Below are positions 1 through 10,700 of a stretch of DNA of 64,000 bases, piece after piece (position 1 is the first letter of the stretch; every line of letters starts with the position of its first letter). The notes beneath the pieces were generated by a model that was not told where the DNA came from, made no database searches, and worked only from the letters and a program-made list of their open reading frames with translations. A program made the translations under genes and the position numbers. Source of the stretch: Rotaria sordida (lineage: Eukaryota > Rotifera > Eurotatoria > Philodinida > Philodinidae); the NCBI GenBank assembly GCA_905250125.1, contig CAJNOL010000007.1:245741-309740 (forward strand). The letters are read 5' to 3'.

Positions 1-173
1 GTAGGTTTTTAAAACGAAAAAAAAACAAATTGGAAATAAAATATTATTTATCAAAAATCTCACAAAAAAGAATCCATGTCTTCATATGTATATCAATGTA
101 CTTCTTTAAAAAAAATTACTTTTATTCAAATTGCAAATAATGTAAAATTCGAGCAAAATCTTTTCTTTTTTGT

Positions 174-587
174 TTTTTTATACATGGTTAAATAGAACTC
201 GACGAAATGAGTAACAATATGTAATTTATTATTTTGTTTTAAAAGTCTTTCGATTAAAGAAAAAATTGAGGTTTTTCGATAATGCTAAATGATCAATTTT
301 TCCTAAAAGTATGTTTTTCATACTAAATAACTGATATATTTAGATCTGCTATGAAAAACTGAGTCTGTGAAACTAATTTTAAAATTAGTTTCACAGACGT
401 AACTTTTCATGGTGAATCTAGATCTATCAGTTATTCAGTATGAAAAACGTACGTTTAGAAAAGCATCGACCATTGCAGGACTATTGAAAACTCGATTTGT
501 TTAATCGAAAAACTTTGAAAAAGAAATGATAGAATACATATTCTTACTAACTTCGTCGCGCTCTATTTAGCCATGTATAAAAAAAAT
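174..587. repeat. Foldback (palindromic) element, intergenic
   Basis: Imperfect inverted repeat. The left arm begins with a T-run followed by TACATGGTTAAATAGA, and the right arm ends with the complement, TCTATTTAGCCATGTA followed by an A-run. The centre near 380-395 is a tight hairpin (GTGAAACTAATTTT / AAAATTAGTTTCAC). Arms match with scattered mismatches over about 200 bp each. No coding potential was seen. It is probably a non-autonomous foldback or MITE copy; a target-site duplication was not clear. Confidence 0.8.
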
Positions 588-1294
588 GAAAAAAAAAAAT
601 ATTGCACTTTTTGCACATCAAATAATGTGAATAATACGCAAAGTGCAAAAATTTTCGACACCGTACTAGAGAGCTATAAAAAAACACAAAAGCCACCAAT
701 TATCACCCATTGTGATTCATTTGAAAGAATAAAATAGTAAACAGTCGATCGGACTATTTATATCTCTGATTATGATTTGTAACTTTTCATCGAGGGTTAT
801 AAAGTCGGAAAAAATTTCTTATATTAATTTGTTTATTTTGAATATAATCACGAACAGTCAAAATACATAATAGCAAAATATTTGAAGAAAAGAAAAACCA
901 TATTTTCAAAATTAACAAATGGGTATTTTACAACTATATTTGTGTCTATTATTTGCTCATAACAGAAAAATTTGATTCATTGATCCATGTCGGTATATAT
1001 TAGCATTCGAATGATTTTTATGCTCTGCTCTACTTTTACCTTTACTTCAATGTTTATTAAGGATTATCAACCGAAACGATACAATAAGAAAAAGAAGAAG
1101 GTAATTTTTTATTGTAGATATATATATATATAGATAGATAGATATGTCAATCTTAATCACTCACCTTGTATTATTAAACGATAAAACGTATCTACGCGTG
1201 ATTGCTTCGTTTATTTATTGAGGTTTTTTTTTACCAATACATAAAATATTCTTTTCATTTATTTAGATATTATTCTATCGTTGATTCTAATTAA

Positions 1295-3370
1295 ATGGCT
1301 TTAGCTTCAATTTATCCCATTAAACTTTCATCAAATGATACAGAAAAATTAGATAAATTAGTAAAAGATCTCAATAAAGTTGAATGGGAAAATGGTGAAT
1401 ATTATTTTCATAATTTTGTTGATTATTATCAATTACCACAAATAATACGTGTTGAACAAGGATGGAATACAAATTTGATTAAAAATCAATCAATGTATTT
1501 ACAAACATTATTTGATCGTTATTTAATTATTGCTTCACCATTATCATCATCAAGTAAAAGTAGTTCATCAAAACAAAAATATCTTATACCAGATTGGTTC
1601 CAAGGTGAATGTCGTATTGTATCAAAACACCCCGTACTTAAAAAACGTTGGTGGATTTTTCAAGGTACATTTGAATTATATCGATTTGATTTACCACGCT
1701 CAATAAAAGTTCTTGCTGATACACCAGCACATATGCGTAAAAAAGAAGCATCATCAACTCATGAATGGGATAAAATTGTTCTACGTAAAAGTGCTCGTCT
1801 AAATGTTGTACGTCGTGAACAATATCAATCACGTATTAAAAATGATAAAGGTGAATTAATTGTAAGTGAACCAAAAGAAGCATTTGTACTTCAAGATCCA
1901 AAAAGTGGCCATGAATTTATTTTACCACCTGGTGTACCATTACGTTTTGCAACATTAATTGAAGATACTGAATTACATGCACAATATAAAAGTCATGAAG
2001 GAACATTTACATTTCCAGAAATAATGATGCGTTATGATTTTCCACTCGATATTGAAGTAACAACACATTTACCGGCTGATTTACCTGATTTTAAACCAGA
2101 AGTTAGATTAGAAAAATTCTGTGTTGCAAAATCTGTTTTAGGTTTTCTTATCGGTCAAGATCAACCAAAATTAATTGAACTTTCACCATTAACACAATAT
2201 ACATTACATTGTGCTAAGTATAAAAAATTTTTAAAATTTGCTTTATTTTTTGTCTAAATATTAATATGTATATGTATATATATATATATATATATTAGAT
2301 GTTTAACATTTGGTTTACCGCGCGAAGGTGAAAATGTTGAACCAGATAAAAAAAAAGAAGAAAAATTTGATGAAAAAGATTATCAACGTTATGAAGAAGT
2401 TCGAAGTAAAATGAATATGATTTTTGATGATTCAGTAGAACTTCACAAAAGTAAAATTCAATTAGCATTACCTGACGAGGTTTGTTAAGATTTATTTTTT
2501 ACTTATTACAAATTTTCTTTTTTTTTTTTGTTTCAAAATATAATAGCTTGATTGTGTTGAAACAGCTTTTGAAATAAGTGTGCGAATGAAAGCTGAAGAA
2601 GATCGACCAGTAGATACTGCTTATTTAACATTAGAAGAAGCAATTAAAATTGTTAAACAAACAAAAGATGATATTCCATTTCCTAAACCACAACCGAAAC
2701 GATTTACTGTTCATGCTAGTGCTGATCCAAGTAAATAAAAGAAAAAAAATATTTTCTCCTAATCTTTAAACATAATTTCATCTAATTTAATATTTCAGGT
2801 AATCCATACAATGAAGTTATTGATTTTGAAGATGTGGAAGCACTAAATGAAAGTGTCGAACAAAATCCACCTGAAGCATCAAAAAAAGAAAGTTCAAAAT
2901 CGGAAAGTTCAAAATCGAAATCATCATCGAAAAAATCACGTGATAAGCCTGACAAACCAACAAATCAATCAACTAAACGTCCTGCTCTTGTTGTTCAACA
3001 ATTACCACCACCAATAATTTTACCACCGTAATTTCCTTTGTTTTTTTCTACTTCTATTGAAATCTTAATCAAAAATATTGTTGTTTGTTTTTTTTTCATA
3101 GTGAAGCATTCGAAAGAACTGTTAAAGCAATTCCGGATAAACTCTATACAAGTTTTATTCCAGCTACTGTTATAAAGTATGTTAATTGATTATTTTATAT
3201 TTAATGAATAATTTTATTTTTTTTTTTTGTATAGAAAAATGGATAAAAAAGAAAACGAAAAAGATAAAGACAAAGATAAAGAAAAGGAAAAGGACAAACA
3301 TAAAGATAAAGACAAAGATAAAGTTAAAGAAAAAGACACCGAAAAAAAATCCAAGAAAAGTCATAAATGA
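1295..3370 (+). CDS. CABIT-domain-like protein with Lys/Asp-rich tail
   Basis: Six exons: 1295-2217, 2299-2479, 2547-2730, 2799-3027, 3102-3176, 3235-3370, giving 575 residues. All introns are GT-AG and 58-81 nt long, and the frame is open throughout. The first ~310 residues look like the all-beta CABIT module of the THEMIS/GAREM group: an LPQIIRVEQGW segment, a later FVLQDPKSGHEFILPPG segment and regularly spaced hydrophobic strands. CABIT proteins are adaptors in receptor signalling; the assignment here is from pattern only. Residues ~390-470 are acidic and Pro-containing. The tail (after ~480) is Ser/Lys-rich and ends in a run of alternating Lys, Asp and Glu that is probably disordered. 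A family other than CABIT is possible; that this is a real gene is much surer than its name. AATAAA motifs follow near 3460-3480. Confidence 0.7.
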
Positions 3371-3534
3371 TCATGGAAGAAGAAAACAAAAATAACAAAC
3401 TAATATTGAACTATCTTTAATTTAGTTTTATGATGTTGTACTAAACAAAAAATAGCTTAATAAAATCTAAATAAATAAAATAAGAAAAAAACATAATGAA
3501 GCACAAGAAACAAACAAATAAACAATATTATTCA

Positions 3535-5901
3535 TTAATCATTATGTTTCAATGGTGGTAAGCGACGTGGAACGAGACATATCGAAGGTTGGGATGAAAT
3601 AATCGATGATTGTGTCAACGCACTTAATAACACATCTCGACGTGGTTCAAGACGAGAAATTGTTTCGAAAGATTTTAAAGGCATTCGAAATTTTGATATG
3701 TTAGTATTCTAGAAAAACAAAAAAATATTTCATTTCATATTGAGGAAAGAAAAAAAGAAATGACTTCAATAGAACATAAATTTGTGAATTCACTTGGATG
3801 AGTATTAATGGTATTTTGTCTTGTTAATTGTTCTTTAATATGAGATTTTGACACTGTTGGATCAATATAAGTTATATTAATCTTTTATTTTTATAAAGAA
3901 AATAATCAAACGAAAAAAAAAAAAAAATCAAAATTCAATAAGAAAATTCTTACTTGATTTAATTTTGTTCGTAACAAAAATGTTTTTTGTCGAATAATAA
4001 ACTAAAAGATTAAACGAAAACGAAAAAAAGAAAACCATTGATTTAAATCGATTATAAAATTTCTAAATTATACCATAAATATACAATATGTTAAACATTG
4101 AATAGATATTGTCATTGCTTTGAGAATTGTTATTTGAAAATTTGGTATAATATCAAGAATATTTAGTAAAATAACAATTGCATTAGTTAAAAACCTATTT
4201 AAATTATTGCTATTATTATTAGAGACAAAAGAAAAATAATTTTCTTTGTTTTTTACCAGAAAGAAAAAATAAAAAACGAATAAAATGTTTTAGTAGAATT
4301 TTTAATTGTTAATATAAGAGATATAATAAACCAAAGACAAGTAAAAAGATACATTATCATTTGAATATAATCACATATAATGAAAATGTTTTCATTGATA
4401 AATACTCGATCGGCATACTTAATGAAAGAAAAAAGAAGTCTTTACAAGATATCATTAGTTTTATTAACTTACTGTCGTTATAATAATTAAAATAGCTATC
4501 TGCACATGTATATATAATAGAATAATCAGCATTATTTCTGTTAGTGTTTTCTTTTTTAAATGAACACATATAATTAAATAACCTTTTGCAGAAAGAATTA
4601 ATATAAAAAGAAATAATGTATGAGCACATATATTAAACAATCGAGCAAGAAATATTAGTAATTGAAATACAAATGCATCAATATTTCCTATTAATGCAAA
4701 TATAAACATTTCAATAAAACATATTAAACTATTAAGCCATGAAAATAATATTGAAATAAGATATAAATTAATTATTAAACAAGATTTTGTTTTTGATGAA
4801 TCTAGACAACAAAAAAAAACAAAATTATTCTTTCATTTTATATATAAATTCAAATAAAAAAAAACTTACATATATATCTAAGAACAATTAATAAAATTAT
4901 AGTATAGATACTTGTACTAATAATATATAATTGCAATATTCCTGAAGAATATAAAAGAAATATAATATTTAATAAATATAAAAGATTTTATTACCTTGTT
5001 CATCATTAGAAAAATGTTTCATAAATAAGTTATTTCCATTTGTTAAGATTAATTTGTATGCAAAAGATAAATCCTATTTATTTTAATAATTCATATATGT
5101 ATATATATGTCGTATCGAAGTTACACCGGTCGACGAAGTTATAACTTCGTCAAGAATGTTGACGAAGTTATAACTTCGNNNNNNNNNNNNNNNNNNNNNN
5201 NNNNNNNNNNNNNNNNNNNNNNNNNNNNNNNNNNNNNNNNNNNNNNNNNNNNNNNNNNNNNNNNNNNNNNNNNNNNNNCAAGAATGTTGACGAAGTTATA
5301 ACTTCGTCGACCGGTGTAACTTCGATACGACATATATATATATATATATATATGTATTGAACAAAGAAATGAAAGTAAAAAATATATTTACAGTTGTATT
5401 TAAACTTGAATTACATGTACTTAAAATAAAATACATTTGACCAATCGATGTAAAAGATAATGATAAAACTTCTAAATTTGTTTCATTGCCAATCGAATTT
5501 AATTGTAATTCGTTTTTTAAACAAATTTTTGATAAATCATTTTTTATTTCTTTCCATTCGTATTTATTTAAAACAAAAAATTTTATTGTATTATTATCCA
5601 ATGACTATAAAACAAAAGTTTGAAATTCTATTTTTCTCAACAAAACTCAAAAAATAACATATTTTTAAAATCTCACCTGTAAATTTATATCAATATGTCC
5701 ATAAATTGGATGAAAAGAAAATTTCGTTAAATATAACCAATTCTATAATATTAATATTGAAATAAAAAATCAGAAAAACCATAAAATAATTTTTTTTCTT
5801 GTACTTACAATATTTGTATTTATAGTATCAAATATTATTTTACTAGAAGTTTTATTTAACAAATAGATTATTGTTATGAACAATAATGAGAAAAAGTTCA
5901 T
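3535..5901 (-). CDS. GPR180/TMEM145-family seven-transmembrane protein
   Basis: Eleven exons on the minus strand: 5901-5809, 5742-5677, 5604-5392, 5073-4995, 4941-4870, 4801-4473, 4417-4257, 4194-4074, 4001-3954, 3881-3765, 3708-3535, giving 490 residues. The start encodes a signal peptide (MNFFSLLFITIIYLL). An extracellular beta-rich domain follows, with Cys residues near ILSTCNSS. The segment LILTNGNNLFMKHFSNDEQG just before the first helix matches the characteristic juxtamembrane stretch of the GPR180/TMEM145 (GOLD-domain seven-helix) family. About seven hydrophobic helices come next, including FILILSAKGYLI, which corresponds to the family's conserved AKG-containing helix. The C-terminal ~110 residues are cytosolic and Arg/Ser-rich. 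Family members act in the secretory/plasma-membrane system, with ligands poorly defined. Intron 3 contains a palindromic element and an assembly gap. The donor of exon 10 (GTCATT) is weak and could be misplaced. Confidence 0.78.
5107..5333. mobile_element. Foldback/MITE with perfect terminal inverted repeats, gap in centre
   Basis: The termini are perfect inverted copies for about 47 nt, beginning ATGTCGTATCGAAGTTAC. Inside each arm lies the 20-nt palindrome GACGAAGTTATAACTTCGTC. The left arm carries it and then an additional near-copy after the spacer AAGAATGTT, so the unit is repeated. The centre is a 100-N gap (5179-5278), presumably where assembly failed in the hairpin. It is flanked by TA-rich sequence and sits in intron 3 of the seven-helix gene. 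The end sequence is shared with the element at 36291-36902. Confidence 0.85.
5179..5278. other. Assembly gap (100 N)
   Basis: One hundred undetermined bases inside the palindromic element of the seven-helix gene's third intron. The round length suggests a scaffold gap of unknown true size. Confidence 0.98.
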
Positions 5902-7742
5902 TGCTTTCTGTTACTTGATTTCTTTCTTTTTTCAATGATTGATAGACAACATCGATGCCAATGCACATCGATTTTATTCTCTTGATTTCTCTTTTTTTTT
6001 AATGTAAGGTAGAAGAAAAAAATATGAGTAAAGAACGAACAAAGAAACAGATAAATGAAGGACGATTTTCAAGACATACACACGTACGATGCGGAAATAA
6101 TATAGCATACATCCGAGTTTCATTGATTTACACGCAAGTTTTATTTTTTTTGAAATCCAATATGTTCAATATTGATTATTATGGGTTTAAGATGAAGTAA
6201 ACAAAAAAATATGCTATAGAAAAAAAAAATATTCACATTATTTTGGTTAGGTGTTGATCAAAACTGCTGAAAATTGCAAGCAGATTATTTTTGAAATAAC
6301 GATAATAACTTTGACTGCTATTCAGTAAGTCAGATGATGAGATATAGTTTATTAATCATTGTATAAGAAGGCAAAATCAGAGAAAATGGAACATGATCAT
6401 TTTCAGTTCGAGTTTGATTTTTTATAAGGTTTATTTTTTAAATAAATTCTTTTCCCATGAATATATGTAAAAAATATTGTCTCTTTCACCTCATACCTAA
6501 TCAATTAAAAGATAATTAGCGAATAACTTCAGAATAGACTACATCTATGGTGAAATTTCTAGCAAGATCGAACTCCAACAGATTGCCTTTCAATAGTCAA
6601 TTTTGTTCTTATCGTAGAACGAGATTCTTTTGTTTTGCTATCATCTCACGATCATCAAGAAAAATTTGTATTATTTAGAATTGGTTTTTGAGGTTCTCAT
6701 TCACTTACCAGAAGAGTTTTTGTTTTTATATTCGTTCTCACTCATAGCATTAACAACAAATGAAACTCCATTTTTTGAAAAAACTTAAGGATAGTCAGAA
6801 AATACTTTGTGTAGAGATTTTGTAGCCTGAAGAGTTCTCTGCAAGATGCACTATTTACTTTTCAAAAATATTTTTTTATACTTCCAGAATTTGTAAAGAA
6901 AAACATACTCAGCAAAAACCATTGTCCTCTTCTCCGTTACATCACTAATGTTGGTTTTTCAATAATAACTCGACAGAACTAAGATCTCTAAGGCTGAATT
7001 TTTCAGAATATCTAGAACAACTCAACATACATCTTCTACATAAAAAGTAGTTAAAAGAAATATTTCAGCACAGATACAAAAACATTTTTATTTTGAGAAA
7101 TCATGTCGCTAACGAATGAACTTGCCCATTATAATTACGTTTTCATCCTAATTTTACTTATAATTTTATTCGTATTTTTTCCAAAATCAACGTTTAATGT
7201 GATTTTTAAAAATGACTCTATTCTTTAGTCCTTTTTTATGTTTCATAGAATTTCATCCATATTGTAAAAAGTAGATGAAATTCGACATTGTTGTCTATAA
7301 AGGAAAATAACAGTTACAAGTCGGAGTTAAAATACGCATATTTTTTTTCTTGACAATCTCTATGTAAAATTATCAAATCCTTAACAATTGACTTCATTGA
7401 TTTTTTTTGCATCGATCAATAATCATTTTGATTGTAATTTCGAACTGCCAGAAGCAAATTCTACTTCATCCTTTTGTACTCGCTCTCATATTCAACAAAG
7501 TGATTCATTTCTTTTTTTGCTATTTTTTACAGACAGAAGAGAATTTCGATTGTTGCAATACGTTACAATCTATATTTAACGTCGAATAAGACCGACAATG
7601 GCTGACACATTTTTTTCAGTGTGAAGAAGAAAATGATTGCTCGATTCCTACACCATTCGTAAAAGACAGATAAAATTTTTGTAATCAGGTATTTGATAAT
7701 CTATTGTATAAATAAAAAAAAAACAAAAAATTCCTTCTAACA
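5902..7742. other. Intergenic region between divergent genes
   Basis: Spacer of about 1.8 kb between the start of the seven-helix gene (minus) and the start of SUGCT (plus), so it should hold both promoters. Short open frames here have no recognisable content. I saw no convincing TATA box, palindrome or RNA gene. Confidence 0.5.
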
Positions 7743-10700
7743 ATGACAATTATTGATAGGCTTCCATTGCATGGGGTTAAAATCCTTGATTTAACACGTG
7801 TTTTAGCCGGTGAGATACATGTTTGCTGGCTTTTTTTTGTTGATAATTAATATGAATTTTTAGGACCTTTTGCTAGTATGATATTGGCTGATTATGGTGC
7901 AAATGTAATTAAAGTTGAAAAACCTGGTAAATAAAAACAAAAAGAATTTTTTGTTAGATATTTCTCAAGTACAATTCTTAAAGGTCAAGGTGATGATACA
8001 CGAACATGGGGACCACCATATGTTGAAGATCAAAGTATATATTTTTTAAGTATTAATCGAAATAAACAAAGTATTGCTATCGATATGAGTCGTCGAGAAG
8101 GTCAAACAATTATTCGTGAGGTAATTTGTATATAATTAAAATATAAATAAATTCTTATGATTATTATTAAATTAGTTAGCTAAAAAAAGTGATATTTTAA
8201 TTGAGAATTATTTACCTGGACAATTGAAGAAATTTGGTCTTGAATATAAAGATCTTCAATCGATTAATGATAAACTTATTTATTGTTCAATAACAGGTTT
8301 GAATAATAAATTTCATGTTGGTTTTTCTTTTCTTTTATTAATATTAATATTACTTAAGGTTATGGAAGTAAAGGACCGTATTCAAAAAGACCCGGTTATG
8401 ATTTAATGATTCAAGCATTAGGTGGAATGATGAGTATAACAGGAAGTTCAGTAAGATTGAGTTTTCTTTGGCTGATTAATCGTATTCTTTTTATCAATGT
8501 ATACATTAAAAGTAGTGCCTAGGAACCTGTCAAAACTGGTGTTGCTGTTGTTGATATGGCTACTGGTTTATCAAGTATTGGAGCTATTGTGGCTGCTTTA
8601 TATCAACGTGAAAAAACTGGAAAAGGAACAAAAATTGAATGTTCATTACTTGAAACTCAAGTATATACAGTATCTTCAAAAATTGATTATACAGATTTAA
8701 TTTTGATTTTTTTCTCCGTAATGATAACTGACATAAAGAAACCAAATAATGATTTCAATAGAGAAATTTGTTTCTAAAAAAAGATTTGAGAGAAATGAAA
8801 TCCTCATTGTATTAAAAAAATCTAGTATCCATTTCAAAATATAACGTGCTCCACTATTTACTGAATAAATTTTGACAGGAACATGATAGAGACCTGTAGT
8901 TTTTACCATTCAAGAAAGATTCGAAGCCATCGAAGTATATCAAAATTTGATTAGTTATCATTGACCAATCAGATGAGTTCTTAGTGAAAATTTTGGAAAA
9001 CGATATTCTGAAACTATTTCTTGCTCGATTTAGACTTTTAATAGGACTAGTGAGTAGAAAAAGTTCTTCTCTTTCAATCTACGCAAAATCAACATTCCTA
9101 GTTCGTTCCATTCGAGAGTTATAAGGTTGTCCCTGAGACCTTCAATTTCAGCAAATCGGTCTTTGATTACCTGAAGAAGCAGCTAGACAGTGATAATTGA
9201 TCATGTTGATTCAAATGATGATATTTGTTCTTTTAGGTTCGAAACGATCTGACACCATTATCTCAATATTTCTGAAGCTCCACCAATTAGCCTTCATGTA
9301 GCGAATGAGTCGAAATTTCAGAAATATTGTGGTAAGAGAGTCAGATCATTCGACTTAGCACAATCAATTACCCCTGCCTAAGTGCCTCTTCAGGTGATCA
9401 AATGTCAATCAGCTGAAATTGGAGATCTCAGAGAAAGCTTTATAACTCTCGAACAGAACGAGTCAGGAATATTGGTCTTGTGCAGATCAAAAGAGAAGAA
9501 GAAGTTTTTCTATCCATTAGTTCCATTAAAAGTCTAAATCGAAAAGAGAATAGCTACACAATATTGTTTTCAAAAATCTTCAGGGACAACTCACCTGATT
9601 GGTCAATTGTTGACAAATTCAATTTTGATGTACTTCGATGGCTTCGAGTCTTCTCTCTTGAATGGGGAAAACCACAGGTCTTTATGATTCCTAGCAAGAG
9701 TTGTTCAAAAAACAGTGGAGCACATTATATTTTGAAATGAATAGTAAGCTTTCTATTTCCTAGAGATCCTGAGTATTGGAAACACAATGAACGTTTTATT
9801 TTTCTTAAATCTTTGTTGAAAACAAATTTCTTCATCGAAATGACGATTTGAATTCTTTATGCCAGTTACCATTACAGAAAAAAAATTGAAATAAAATCTG
9901 TATGATCAATTTTTGAAGATACTATATATAATAATATCGATCAAAAATTGTTTGTAAATTAAAAAAGTTTTGTTTATTTTATTTTTCAGCTTTCTCTTCT
10001 ATCACATCTTGCTGCTAGTTATTTAAATGCTGGTTGGGAATCTCAACGTCATGGCACAGCTCATGCATCTATCGTTCCTTATCAAGCATTTACATGTCAA
10101 GATGGTGAACGAATAGTTGTAGGAGCTACAAATAATCAGTTTTTTCATGAACTTTGTGCAGTTTGTTATTTTAATCATCAACAAAAACAAAATCTCTCAA
10201 TATATATTCTCTTTTATATATAGATTACTAATTTACCTGAACTAACGACAAATGATCTATTTAAAACTAATGCTCTTCGTGTTGCTAATAGAGAACAATT
10301 AATTTCAATTTTATCAAAAAAGTAATGTTTATGTTTTATTTAGAAATAAAATATTTATATTATTTTAATTAATATAGATTTTTGGAAAAACCATTAGCTG
10401 AATGGCTTAAACTTTTTAAAAAATCAAATAAAATTCCATATGATCCTATCAATAATATGAAAGGTGTTTTTGAGAATGAACAAGTTGGTTTATTAAAAAA
10501 TAACAAGAGAATAATAAAAAAATGAAAAATTTCTTTATTTAGATTACTTTTCTTCAACAAGTTCTTGAAATGAAGAATCCAAATAGAACTAAATCAGTTC
10601 AAATTGTTGGTAATTATCATTTTTTTTACGAAGCAGTTAAATGATAAACGACAATAAGGTTTTTTAAGTGATTTTTCAAAATGAATGAAAAAAAATATTT

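Noticed and set aside
3186..3395. Lys-rich frame on plus and Phe-rich frame on minus strand
   Set aside because: Out-of-frame shadows of the last exon of the CABIT-like gene.
5107..5333. loxP-like recombination site (ATAACTTCG...CGAAGTTAT)
   Set aside because: Orientation and spacer do not fit loxP; the half-site resemblance comes from the element's own palindrome.
9480..9740. 86-codon frame on the plus strand
   Set aside because: It lies wholly in the right arm of the SUGCT intron-6 palindrome; the inverted arm has no matching conserved frame and no domain is visible.
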